6,268 nt of DNA from Candidatus Nitrosopumilus sp. (GCA_018657375.1 JABHXI010000089.1:1-6268), one strand, 5' to 3'. Numbered from the stretch's first letter, positions 1-6,088 are shown. The notes: a model not told the origin generated them from the sequence alone. Translations and numbers: made by a program.

Positions 1-1
1 A

Positions 2-1438
2 AAAATTTCTGCCCTTGAATTTGTCGAAGAAGCAAAAAACGGAAATATTTCCGTAGAGGATTTTATTGGAAAAACCCTTGAAAGAATTGACAGCGTAGAG
101 GATAAGCTGCATGCACTTCTATCAATTAATGACAAGGCACTGGATCAAGCTCGTGAATTAGATAAGAAAATTAAATCAGGTGAAGATGTCGGAGCTTGTT
201 TCGGAATGCCAATTTCAATCAAAGACAACATGTGCATCAAAAATACTAAAACCACATGTGCATCAAAAATGCTTGAAAACTTTATTGCGCCCTATGATGC
301 AACTGTAATTTCTAAATTAAAAAAACAAGATGCAATTTTTATCGGAAAGGCAAACATGGACGAATTTGCAATGGGACTAACCACTGAATTTAGTGCATAC
401 GGACCAAGCAAGAATCCTTGGAATACAGAATACGTTCCAGGAGGGTCCTCAGGCGGAAGTGCAGTGTCCGTTAGTTCATTTGAATGCGTTGCATCGTTAG
501 GATCAGATACAGGAGGATCCATTAGAAACCCCGCAAGTTTTTGTTCAACTGTGGGATACAAACCGACGTATGGTTTAATCAGCAGATACGGATTAATCTC
601 ATATGCAAACAGTATTGAGCAAATAGGACCTCTAACCAGAACTGTAAAGGATTCCGCATTCATGCTAAATCTCATTGCAGGTATTGATCCTAATGACGAC
701 ACTACTGTAAACAACAACAATGAGGACTATCTGGCAAATATTGATTCTGGAATTGAAGGCAAAAAAATTGGAATAATTACAGATATGATGGGAGACGGTA
801 TTGATCCGGAAGTACTGACGGCTACAAAAGAGGCCATTTCAAAACTGGAAGGACTTGGAGCCGTTTGCGAGGAGGTCTCGCTTGAAATGGTAAAATACTC
901 TGTTGCAGCATACTATACAATTACAGCTACAGAGGCCGGAAGTAACCTTGCAAGATACGATAATCTAAGATACGGTTATGATTTTCCAGTTGAGGGGTAT
1001 GAGTTTAATTCATACATTTCAAAGGCACGAAGGAATTTTGGTCCGGAGGTGACAAGAAGAATGATAATCGGAGGGTTCGTACCATCCGCAGGTCATGCCG
1101 GAAAATATTTCCTGAAAGCTATGAAAGTCAAAACTAAACTGACAAAAGAAATCAACGAGGCGTTTAAGAAATTTGATCTTTTGATTGCACCAACTGTGCC
1201 AGTGCTGCCATTTAAAATTGGTGAAAAAATAGATGATCCTGTATCTCTGTTTCTAATTGACATCAATACGGTTACTGCAAATCTTACGGGGAAACCGGCA
1301 ATATCAATTCCGTTTAAAATTGTAAATGGCCTTCCAATCGGAATTCAACTTATGGCAAATTCCATGAATGACAAATTGCTATTACAAGCTGCGCATGCAT
1401 TAGAGAAAACAGTTACACTTCCAGAGGTTACGATATGA
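2..1438 (+). CDS. gatA: Aspartyl/glutamyl-tRNA amidotransferase subunit A (GatA), 5' end cut by window edge
   Basis: GatA is the glutaminase subunit of the GatCAB complex. It hydrolyses glutamine and passes the ammonia to GatB to amidate Asp-tRNA(Asn) or Glu-tRNA(Gln). The reading frame is open from base 2, giving 478 residues, close to the full family length, so probably only a few N-terminal codons are missing. The Met at 206 is internal, because the 68 codons before it read as typical GatA N-terminus (ISALEFVEEAKNG, then LHALLSINDKAL). The amidase-signature triad is complete: Lys in SIKDN (codon 221-223), cis-Ser in GGSSGGSA (446-448) and nucleophile Ser in DTGGSIRNP (518-520). The spacings of 75 and 24 residues match those known for bacterial GatA. 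The stop overlaps the gatB start in ATGA, so the two are translationally coupled. gatC is not in the window; it may lie upstream. The identification is firm; which tRNA is served cannot be told from sequence. Confidence 0.97.
   Translation, partial: KISALEFVEEAKNGNISVEDFIGKTLERIDSVEDKLHALLSINDKALDQARELDKKIKSGEDVGACFGMPISIKDNMCIKNTKTTCASKMLENFIAPYDATVISKLKKQDAIFIGKANMDEFAMGLTTEFSAYGPSKNPWNTEYVPGGSSGGSAVSVSSFECVASLGSDTGGSIRNPASFCSTVGYKPTYGLISRYGLISYANSIEQIGPLTRTVKDSAFMLNLIAGIDPNDDTTVNNNNEDYLANIDSGIEGKKIGIITDMMGDGIDPEVLTATKEAISKLEGLGAVCEEVSLEMVKYSVAAYYTITATEAGSNLARYDNLRYGYDFPVEGYEFNSYISKARRNFGPEVTRRMIIGGFVPSAGHAGKYFLKAMKVKTKLTKEINEAFKKFDLLIAPTVPVLPFKIGEKIDDPVSLFLIDINTVTANLTGKPAISIPFKIVNGLPIGIQLMANSMNDKLLLQAAHALEKTVTLPEVTI
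1424..1428 (+). promoter_or_regulatory. Shine-Dalgarno site of gatB
   Basis: GAGGT lies inside the last codons of gatA, six bases before the gatB ATG. It supports the ATG at 1435 as the gatB start and re-initiation across the ATGA overlap. Most other genes in this window show no such site. Confidence 0.55.
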
Positions 1439-2841
1439 CAAAAATAGGTTTAGAAATTCACTGTCAATTAACAAACTTGCAAAGTAAACTATTTTGCTCA
1501 TGCAAGGCAAACTATAGGGAATTCGGACCCAATGAAAACATCTGTCCTGTTTGTGCCGGAATACCTGGCAGCTTACCGCGATTAAACCAAGAAGCTGTAA
1601 AAAAGGCAACGATGATTGCAATGGCATTAAACTGCTCAACTCCGGAAAAAATTGCATTTTTTAGAAAAAATTATTTTTATCCGGATTTGCCCAAAAATTT
1701 TCAAATTACTCAATTAAACATCTACGGGGATACCAGTGTAGGTGGAACGGGTACAATATCCATAGGGGACAAAAAAATTAGAATTACCAGGATTCAGCTA
1801 GAGGAAGATCCTGGAAGAATAATCTATGAAGGCAGTTCTTCTAAAAATCAAATCACGCTAGTTGACTATAATCGTGCAGGTACGCCTTTAGTGGAAATTG
1901 TAACTGAGCCTGATTTTGAAACACCTAGAGAAGTTCGTGATTTTCTCAATATTTTATCGGATTTGCTCAAAAATCTAGGCGTGGCCGACCCAAGTTTAGA
2001 GGGAGCAATGAGGGCAGATGCAAATGTATCAGTACACGGGGGAAATAAAGTTGAAATTAAAAACATCGGATCATTTCATGATTTAGAAAAAGCATCACAT
2101 TTTGAAATAACAAGGCAAGAGAGTCTGCACGACAGAGACATCCCAATAGCTCAAGAGACACGTCATTGGGACGACAGGAGAAAGATCACAGTGTCTTCAC
2201 GTTCAAAAGAAGAAGATTTGGATTATCGCTATTTTCTTGAAGGCGACATCCCATGGGTAAAAATCAATCCCGAGATTCGAGAGGAACTGAAATTAAAAAT
2301 GCCTGAAAGTATTAGTTCTAAGAAAGAGCGATACATATCAAAATACAACATATCAGCACAAGTTGCAGATGTTTTGTCGTCAGATAAATTCTATTCAGAT
2401 TTATTTGAAGAGGCACATACGGAACTGAATGCAAAGGAAGTTGCCAACATCATCACTACAGAACTAATGGGTTTGGAAGATACCAGAGAAAAACGTGAAA
2501 CGTCAAAACTTACCGCAGTTCATTTAAAAGAATTAGCAGATGCAATTCAAACAGGTACTGTGTCTAGAAATTCATCTAAAAATGCATTGCATGAAATTTT
2601 AAAAACAGGAAAAACAGTATCTGCGGTAATTTCTGAATTGGATTTAGGAAATGTTTCAGATGAAACAGAATTATTAAAAATTGTGGAAAAAATAATTTCC
2701 GACGAACCGCAAGCAGTGGAACAAGCAAAATCCAATATTCAAACCATCAACTACCTAGTAGGAAAAGTAATGCAAGCAACTAAGGGAAAGGCAGATCCAA
2801 CTTTAACGCTGAATTTGTTGAAAAAACAGATAGGCATATGA
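1435..2841 (+). CDS. gatB: Aspartyl/glutamyl-tRNA amidotransferase subunit B (GatB)
   Basis: GatB binds the misacylated tRNA, activates the Asp/Glu side chain with ATP and amidates it with ammonia channelled from GatA. At 468 residues it is full length. The order is: cradle domain from GLEIHCQL (residues 5-12), with zinc cysteines C21, C23, C37 and C40 (CxC then CxxC); the NYFYPDLPKNFQITQ block (79-93); QLEEDPG (121-127); DYNRAGTPLVEIVTEPDF (144-161); MRADANVSV (192-200); EIKNIGSF (207-214); ETRHWD (241-246); and SRSKEEDLDYRYF (255-267). A helical region and a YqeY-like tail that contacts tRNA fill about residues 300-468. H9, E124 and E154 probably form the metal site, judged by position. There is no AspRS-like insertion, so this is GatB and not the archaeal GatE. 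It overlaps gatA by four bases at its start and the next gene by one to four bases at its end. Confidence 0.97.
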   Translation: MTKIGLEIHCQLTNLQSKLFCSCKANYREFGPNENICPVCAGIPGSLPRLNQEAVKKATMIAMALNCSTPEKIAFFRKNYFYPDLPKNFQITQLNIYGDTSVGGTGTISIGDKKIRITRIQLEEDPGRIIYEGSSSKNQITLVDYNRAGTPLVEIVTEPDFETPREVRDFLNILSDLLKNLGVADPSLEGAMRADANVSVHGGNKVEIKNIGSFHDLEKASHFEITRQESLHDRDIPIAQETRHWDDRRKITVSSRSKEEDLDYRYFLEGDIPWVKINPEIREELKLKMPESISSKKERYISKYNISAQVADVLSSDKFYSDLFEEAHTELNAKEVANIITTELMGLEDTREKRETSKLTAVHLKELADAIQTGTVSRNSSKNALHEILKTGKTVSAVISELDLGNVSDETELLKIVEKIISDEPQAVEQAKSNIQTINYLVGKVMQATKGKADPTLTLNLLKKQIGI

Positions 2842-3104
2842 TGTTTGATTTATCTTTGGAAGATGTTGAATTTATCAAAATTCTTGCCACGTCAGACTCT
2901 ACCATCTTGCAAGCAGGCATGAATGATGCAACTAAACAGCGATTAGACGACCGCGTAGGCATGATTTTAAGAGAATATTATAAAGAAAATACTCGAAATA
3001 CGGGCACCCAGTGGACTGAACAATTAATGAAATTCGGAATTACGGAAGATGATGGTAAGGCAGCTATTGCATGTGCAAGACGTCTTGGAATAGATATTTC
3101 ATAA
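2838..3104 (+). CDS. Uncharacterised 88-residue protein, third gene of the gat operon
   Basis: I do not recognise this protein. Its ATG overlaps the gatB stop (ATGATG spanning TGA), so it starts at 2838 (four-base overlap) or 2841 (one-base overlap). This is strong evidence that it is a real, co-translated gene. It is soluble, with no signal peptide, membrane segment or Cys pair; its single Cys is near the end. The N-terminus (LSLEDVEFIKILA) looks helical, the middle (LDDRVGMILREYYKEN) is charged and amphipathic, and the end (GITEDDGKAAIACARRLGI) reads as two short helices. The N-terminal helix faintly resembles the first helix of GatC (a DV-hhAxLA pattern), but the rest, including the GatC C-terminal belt, does not fit. 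GatC identity is therefore only a weak possibility. A role tied to tRNA amidation or translation is inferred from the operon alone. Confidence 0.8.
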   Translation: MMFDLSLEDVEFIKILATSDSTILQAGMNDATKQRLDDRVGMILREYYKENTRNTGTQWTEQLMKFGITEDDGKAAIACARRLGIDIS

Positions 3105-3113
3105 ATTAAAAAA

Positions 3114-3237
3114 GCGAACAAGCCCAGGGCAGAATCCCGTTTGGTTTCCTTTAGAGTGATGAAACTCAGGGGGTAATGGTGGACTTGTTCCTAATGACAA
3201 TGCTAGGGGATTGTGGTAATTAAGTATAATTTTTTTT
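3114..3237 (+). ncRNA. Candidate structured RNA with three-way junction after the gat operon
   Basis: No coding frame covers this stretch. GAACAAG (3116-3122) pairs perfectly with CTTGTTC (3184-3190), and the stem extends past one C/A mismatch through CCA (3124-3126) and TGG (3180-3182). Inside it, GGG (3127-3129) pairs with CCC (3136-3138) around a six-base loop. TTTCCT (3145-3150) pairs with AGGGGG (3168-3173, including G-U pairs), and above a three-base bulge GAGT (3154-3157) pairs with ACTC (3164-3167). A second hairpin, ACAAT/ATTGT (3197-3214), and an eight-T tract (3230-3237) follow. The shape is of a compact three-way junction. It is not a tRNA or TPP riboswitch, and no complete C/D or H/ACA guide was found. 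AT-rich sequence at 3090-3107 could be a TATA box but its spacing is poor, so the RNA may instead be the structured 3' end of the gat transcript. Strand is inferred, since the inverted repeats also fold on the minus strand, where a six-T run follows the stem. Confidence 0.4.
3230..3237 (+). terminator. Oligo-T tract, probable archaeal terminator of the gat/ncRNA transcript
   Basis: A run of eight T residues follows the 3197-3214 hairpin and is the first long T tract after the gat operon. Archaeal RNA polymerase terminates at such U-rich tracts. It would end either the operon mRNA or the candidate small RNA before the convergent minus-strand gene. Confidence 0.45.
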
Positions 3238-3240
3238 GTG

Positions 3241-3377
3241 CAAAAATTGCAAACAGCGATGAAATTCTTGCAGCTAAAAATATAATTCTTACAAGGTTTT
3301 ATCCGAATTGCGTTATTTGATCTAAGGTGAATTTTTAAATTAACTTCTATTTCTTTGAAAGAAAAAAATTAATAATT
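3241..3377. other. AT-rich spacer between convergent genes, nothing coding seen
   Basis: No ORF or recognisable RNA was found. It includes an odd palindrome, TTTCTTT-G-AAAGAAA (3350-3364), and a seven-A run at 3362-3368. The run reads as T7 on the minus strand about ten bases past the stop of the 79-residue gene and is likely its terminator. A near-C-box sequence at about 3256-3262 (GCGATGA) has no matching D box. Confidence 0.4.
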
Positions 3378-3617
3378 CTAATGATAGTGTATTTTATTAT
3401 CTTTGAGTGTCTTATCCAGAGGCGCAGTAATAATTCTGTCTGATCCTTTGCATTGATTTTTTCCCTTGTAATGTTTGTGGATTTTAATTTTAGCCATCAT
3501 TATGCTATCTATTCCATAACTTCCATGATGATCTGTTATCTCTTGACTGACAATATGACATGCTTTAGAAACATTGCACCACTTGCACATAATGCTCATT
3601 GTTTTCTTGTCTGCCAT
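3378..3617 (-). CDS. Small putative zinc-binding protein (79 residues)
   Basis: Likely a real hypothetical protein. It carries CKWC (C11, C14), a later IHKHY segment (H47, H49) and NQCKGSD (C56). This CxxC...H...C-G-S layout is that of small zinc-ribbon-like proteins in which the final Cys sits in a C-x-G-S turn. C20, H21, H30 and H31 are further possible ligands. It is basic, with no signal peptide or membrane helix. Internal Met7 or Met10 could be the start, but the first ATG at 3617 has a TATA-like TAAACTTAAG centred about 28 bases upstream, fitting a leaderless message. It lies 82 bases downstream of the ornithine cyclodeaminase gene on the same strand, so co-transcription is possible. 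The overlapping plus-strand frame at 3453-3665 is hydrophobic and featureless and was judged a shadow. Function unknown; nucleic-acid or protein binding is only a guess from the fold type. Confidence 0.65.
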   Translation of the reverse strand: MADKKTMSIMCKWCNVSKACHIVSQEITDHHGSYGIDSIMMAKIKIHKHYKGKNQCKGSDRIITAPLDKTLKDNKIHYH

Positions 3618-3640
3618 GAATTTTCTGCAAGAATTATGAA

Positions 3641-3650
3641 CTTAAGTTTA
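3641..3650 (-). promoter_or_regulatory. TATA-like box for the 79-residue zinc protein
   Basis: On the minus strand this reads TAAACTTAAG and is centred about 28 bases before the ATG at 3617, the spacing expected for a leaderless archaeal message. No Shine-Dalgarno site is visible before that ATG, which agrees. The assignment rests on position and composition only. Confidence 0.3.
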
Positions 3651-3699
3651 GTGGAAAAATTCTAAACTGGATTAAAAGAGTAACAAGTAACGATTAAAA

Positions 3700-4932
3700 T
3701 TATTTTGTTCTTTTTCTAATTTGCTGAACTACCATTGGCAAAAAGGCCCCCACGTCTGAAACAATTCCTAGTGCTTGCCATGTGCCCCTATCCATTAATT
3801 TAGTAACAGTTGGCTGACTGATATCCACAACAATCACCTTGACAGCAGCTGGTAGCATATTTCCAGTTGCAATAGAATGAAGCATTGTTGAAATCATTAT
3901 CACCATGTCTGCGCCTTTTACAACCTTTTTGTACTGTCTTTGAGCTTCTGCAACGTCGGTAATTACGTCAGGTAGCGGTCCGTCATCTCTAATTGATCCT
4001 GCCAGTACAAACGGAATTTTGTTCTTCACACACTCGTACATTATGCCTTTTGTTAATTTTTTATTTTTAACCATATTTGCAATGGATCCTGCTTTGAATA
4101 CGGCATTAATGGTGTCCATGTGATTTCGATGTCCGTGGTAAGCTAAAGTTCCATCTCTAACATTCATACCCAAAGACGTTCCAAGTGTCGCGTATTCTAT
4201 ATCGTGTACGGCCAGTGCATTTCCGGCCAATAATCCGTCAACATACCCTAATCTAATTAATTCAGATATCGAATCATCCGCACCAGTATGTACAATTGCA
4301 GGACCTCCAACAATAACGATTTTTCCCCCTTTCTTTTTGGTATTGAATATGTCGTCAGCTACTTGTTTTGCAATATGTTGAGTTGGTCTTTCACTAGAGC
4401 TTGAACTTCCCATAAATTCAAAAACATTAACTCCTTCACGTGGACGTTCTGGAGGAGTTATCTTGACACCGTCCTCACCAACAATAATCTGATCATCCTT
4501 TTTTACATCCCTAACAGGAATGCAATACGCTTTGTTTCCTTTTACTACAATACATTTGTCCATCATCATGTTTTCAACTGAAATCCATTTTCCCTTGAGA
4601 AAAATCTGTGTCTGGTTATTTGTCGTGCTGTAAAAATTATCAGGCATTACAAAATTTTTTGGTGATTTTTTTAATTTAACTTCCTTTTGAATTTTGGATA
4701 TAGCTCCTTCTCTGTAAATTGTTTTTAATATTTCATCCAGATGTAATTGATCATTACCTGTAACGGATAATCTGGCATAAGAGTGATCTTTCTTTTTACT
4801 ACCGATGTCTATCTCTTCAACATTAAACTCACCCTTTAAATCCATAATTTTATCAAAAATTTTAGTTAGAATTGATGAATCTATCAGATGACCGCTAACT
4901 TCAATTTCCTGTGAAAATTTACTCATTTTCAT
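3700..4932 (-). CDS. Archaeal LOR/SDH-family ornithine cyclodeaminase
   Basis: This 410-residue protein matches the archaeal family known as TIGR00300 or LOR/SDH bifunctional-enzyme conserved region. A methanogen member has been shown to be an NAD-dependent ornithine cyclodeaminase (ornithine to proline plus ammonia), and the cyanobacterial arginine dihydrolase ArgZ/AgrE carries a related C-terminal domain. Residues 5-90 form the N-terminal LOR/SDH domain (FSQEIEVSGHLIDS). A middle beta-rich segment contains KGKWISVENMMMDKCIVV (113-130) and the linker GVNVFEFMGSSSSSERP (167-183). The C-terminal dinucleotide-binding domain begins at KIVIVGGPAIVHTGA (204-218) and includes GLLAGNALAVHDIE (233-246), GTLAYHGHRNH (261-271), FVLAGSIRDDGPLPDV (308-323) and VIVVDISQPTVTKL (366-379). 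The arginine-dihydrolase module is absent, so it would act on ornithine directly. ATG at 4932 or 4926 could be the start. Assignment to the family is firm; the exact reaction is inferred from characterised relatives. Confidence 0.88.
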   Translation of the reverse strand: MKMSKFSQEIEVSGHLIDSSILTKIFDKIMDLKGEFNVEEIDIGSKKKDHSYARLSVTGNDQLHLDEILKTIYREGAISKIQKEVKLKKSPKNFVMPDNFYSTTNNQTQIFLKGKWISVENMMMDKCIVVKGNKAYCIPVRDVKKDDQIIVGEDGVKITPPERPREGVNVFEFMGSSSSSERPTQHIAKQVADDIFNTKKKGGKIVIVGGPAIVHTGADDSISELIRLGYVDGLLAGNALAVHDIEYATLGTSLGMNVRDGTLAYHGHRNHMDTINAVFKAGSIANMVKNKKLTKGIMYECVKNKIPFVLAGSIRDDGPLPDVITDVAEAQRQYKKVVKGADMVIMISTMLHSIATGNMLPAAVKVIVVDISQPTVTKLMDRGTWQALGIVSDVGAFLPMVVQQIRKRTK

Positions 4933-4946
4933 ACTTACACATTATC

Positions 4947-4955
4947 ATAACTAAA
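4947..4955 (-). promoter_or_regulatory. TATA-like box for the ornithine cyclodeaminase gene
   Basis: On the minus strand it reads TTTAGTTAT, centred about 20-25 bases upstream of the two in-frame ATGs (4932, 4926). This suits a leaderless transcript starting at the second ATG. A second AT-rich element, TTAAAAAATT near 4967-4976, lies further upstream and could equally serve this gene, or the plus-strand micro-ORFs, as a shared divergent promoter. Confidence 0.3.
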
Positions 4956-4978
4956 GGTTTTGTGTCAAATTTTTTAAC

Positions 4979-5020
4979 GAAACCAAGGCACAGATTACAT
5001 TTTAGGCTTGATTTTGTTTC
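4979..5020 (+). other. Imperfect hairpin in the intergenic leader of the micro-ORFs
   Basis: GAAAC (4979-4983) can pair with GTTTC (5016-5020), and CAAG (4984-4987) with CTTG (5007-5010), leaving a five-base bulge and a 19-base loop. It sits between the divergent cyclodeaminase gene and the Shine-Dalgarno site at 5043. It may be leader RNA structure or chance in AT-rich DNA. Confidence 0.2.
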
Positions 5021-5042
5021 ATCCAACAGAAAAAGAAACTAC

Positions 5043-5048
5043 AAGGAG
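5043..5048 (+). promoter_or_regulatory. Strong Shine-Dalgarno site before an 8-codon ORF
   Basis: AAGGAG is followed after five bases by an ATG at 5054. This is the best ribosome-binding site in the window, in a genome stretch where most starts have none, which marks the tiny downstream frames as probably translated. Confidence 0.6.
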
Positions 5049-5053
5049 TTATA

Positions 5054-5080
5054 ATGAACGATGGTAAAAAAATGAAATAG
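5054..5080 (+). CDS. Eight-codon leader ORF (MNDGKKMK)
   Basis: ATG to TAG, eight codons, placed directly behind the AAGGAG site. It ends two bases before the ATG of the 31-codon ORF, which has no ribosome-binding site of its own. This layout suggests a leader peptide that feeds ribosomes to the next frame by re-initiation. It is too short to judge by composition. Alternatively the AAGGAG site serves the 5083 start through a wide spacing. Confidence 0.35.
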   Translation: MNDGKKMK

Positions 5081-5082
5081 AA

Positions 5083-5178
5083 ATGACTAAGAAATTACCT
5101 CAAGGACATAATATTGGTGGCGGAAATAGACAGAAAAGACGTCAAGCCTACAAATTAGAGAAAAAAAATTCTGAATAA
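5083..5178 (+). CDS. Basic 31-residue micropeptide
   Basis: An unrecognised small protein, MTKKLPQGHNIGGGNRQKRR followed by eleven more residues ending in NSE. It has nine Lys/Arg against two acidic residues. A glycine-rich turn (GGG, 12-14) comes before an RQKRRQ patch (16-21) and a charged helix-like tail. That composition is typical of small ribosome- or RNA-associated proteins, which is inference only. There is no membrane segment or Cys. It starts two bases after the stop of the 8-codon ORF and depends on that ORF's Shine-Dalgarno site. It is divergent from the cyclodeaminase gene and convergent with the CFI-box gene, 53 bases apart. A T5 stretch at 5204-5208 may terminate it. Its reality rests on the ribosome-binding site and the non-random composition; conservation is untested. 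Confidence 0.5.
   Translation: MTKKLPQGHNIGGGNRQKRRQAYKLEKKNSE
5161..5168 (-). terminator. Possible oligo-T terminator of the CFI-box gene
   Basis: Eight A residues on the plus strand (Lys codons of the micropeptide) read as T8 on the minus strand, 63 bases past the CFI-box gene stop. It is the longest minus-strand T run after that gene, so it could terminate it. It may also simply be coding sequence of the opposing ORF. Confidence 0.25.
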
Positions 5179-5231
5179 ATCAACTTTGTGATCATTTGAA
5201 TTGTTTTTCATTCCCACAACTTATTCTGATT

Positions 5232-6044
5232 TTAAAAAATTCTTCTTTTAATTCCAACAATCACTACAGCTGGAACTCCAAGATACATTCCAAGGTTTAG
5301 TGCAATAACGGATAGTCCAATTTCCAATACTTCAGATTCAGAGTTAGCATTCTCCATTAGTGATAGAGATGAAACCATGGGGGTGATTGCAAGCTTTACT
5401 GCCTCCTTGAAGTATGGGTGTTCTCTTTCCATGTCTGCAATTGCTGGTGAGAATGAATAGTAAATGTCGTTGAATGTTGTCATGAATGCAGTTCCAGATT
5501 CTGTTTGTAGCAGTTGGTTATCCCTTAGTTCTCTGAGTTGCTGAACTTGTGGTGCCATCTCACTACCGTATGTCGCAGTCGCAATTAGACAGCCGCCGCC
5601 TTCTTCAGAACCGCCTTCCGCCAGTATGTGAGATTCTTCTTTGGTTAGGGTTGCTCCGTCATCAGGCAATGTAACAGGTTCATTAATTGTAAATGATTCT
5701 TGTACACAAACATCATATTCAGGTGCGCAAACTTTCAGAGTCCAAGTTCCATAAACTAAATTATTAGCAGAACTAATTTTATTGTCCACAATGTATGCGG
5801 GCTTTCCTGTATCTACACCACCAGGATAATTTCCAGGAGAACCGTCAGGTTTTGTAGTTTGAAATGTAATCTCGGTAGATGCAGGGGCGTCTCCAGTTAC
5901 GCGGTATCTAGTATAATCTGCGTCTTCATAAATTTCTAAACTGTTAATTGTTAATTGAGTTACTGCAAATGTTATTGGAACCATTACACCAATCATAGCA
6001 ACTGCCACTATTGCAATAATGAATGAAGATTTCAATATTAACAT
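5232..6044 (-). CDS. Secreted, C-terminally anchored CFI-box domain protein
   Basis: This 270-residue envelope protein has an N-terminal signal peptide (residues 1-27, hydrophobic IIAIVAVAMIGVMVPI, likely cut after TFA) and a beta-sandwich-like extracellular region (about 30-122) with a possible C106-C113 disulfide. A short acidic/glycine linker (GGSEEGGG, 144-151) follows. The CFI-box-type domain (151-210) contains GCLIATATYGSEMAPQVQQL, LRDNQLL and FSPAIADMEREHP. A C-terminal membrane helix (about 243-265) is followed by basic KRRIF. CFI-box domains are common in secreted proteins of thaumarchaea and some bacteria; their function is unknown. The frame can be extended to a TTG at 6047, but the ATG at 6044 is preferred because it fits the TATA-like element at 6079-6088. 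Inferred topology is outside the membrane, with the C-terminus anchored. The role may be cell-surface binding or assembly, which is unproven. Confidence 0.82.
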   Translation of the reverse strand: MLILKSSFIIAIVAVAMIGVMVPITFAVTQLTINSLEIYEDADYTRYRVTGDAPASTEITFQTTKPDGSPGNYPGGVDTGKPAYIVDNKISSANNLVYGTWTLKVCAPEYDVCVQESFTINEPVTLPDDGATLTKEESHILAEGGSEEGGGCLIATATYGSEMAPQVQQLRELRDNQLLQTESGTAFMTTFNDIYYSFSPAIADMEREHPYFKEAVKLAITPMVSSLSLMENANSESEVLEIGLSVIALNLGMYLGVPAVVIVGIKRRIF

Positions 6045-6078
6045 CAAATGTGTCAGCTATTTATGAAATTGTTTCTGC

Positions 6079-6088
6079 TTTTAAAAAA
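6079..6088 (-). promoter_or_regulatory. TATA-like box of the CFI-box gene
   Basis: On the minus strand this reads TTTTTTAAAA, centred about 40 bases before the ATG at 6044, which would give a leader of roughly 13 bases. It abuts a 12-base palindrome (6085-6096). A weaker TTCATAAAT lies at about 6059-6067 but is too close to the ATG for the usual spacing. Confidence 0.4.

Noticed and set aside
206..208. Met at 206 as the start of gatA
   Set aside because: The frame is open upstream to the window edge with typical GatA N-terminal sequence, and starting here would put the catalytic Lys at residue 6 with no supporting N-terminal fold.
292..720. Minus-strand 142-residue frame inside gatA, and similar frames inside gatB (1400-1657, 1866-2066, 2547-2735, 2780-2962)
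   Set aside because: They are antisense to firmly identified coding sequence, have no domain signal, and are explained by the codon usage of the real genes.
2838..3104. Naming the 88-residue protein GatC
   Set aside because: Only one helix is loosely similar; the conserved C-terminal part of GatC is absent, and gatC may lie upstream of gatA outside the window.
3114..3200. TPP riboswitch, suggested by GGGTAATG near 3171-3178
   Set aside because: The CUGAGA element and the CCAGCG arm after GGGTAATG are missing, and no gene follows on the plus strand.
3154..3200. C/D-box or H/ACA guide RNA, suggested by a perfect C box (GTGATGA, 3156-3162)
   Set aside because: No CUGA D box follows at a usable distance, the GATGAA loop is too small for a kink-loop, and the only ACA lies seven bases past the closing stem instead of next to it.
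3453..3665. Plus-strand 70-residue frame
   Set aside because: It opposes the Cys/His-patterned minus-strand gene, has no ribosome-binding site, and its composition is that of an antisense shadow.
6045..6047. TTG start for the CFI-box protein
   Set aside because: It adds only one residue, and an ATG follows immediately at 6044 with no ribosome-binding site favouring the TTG.
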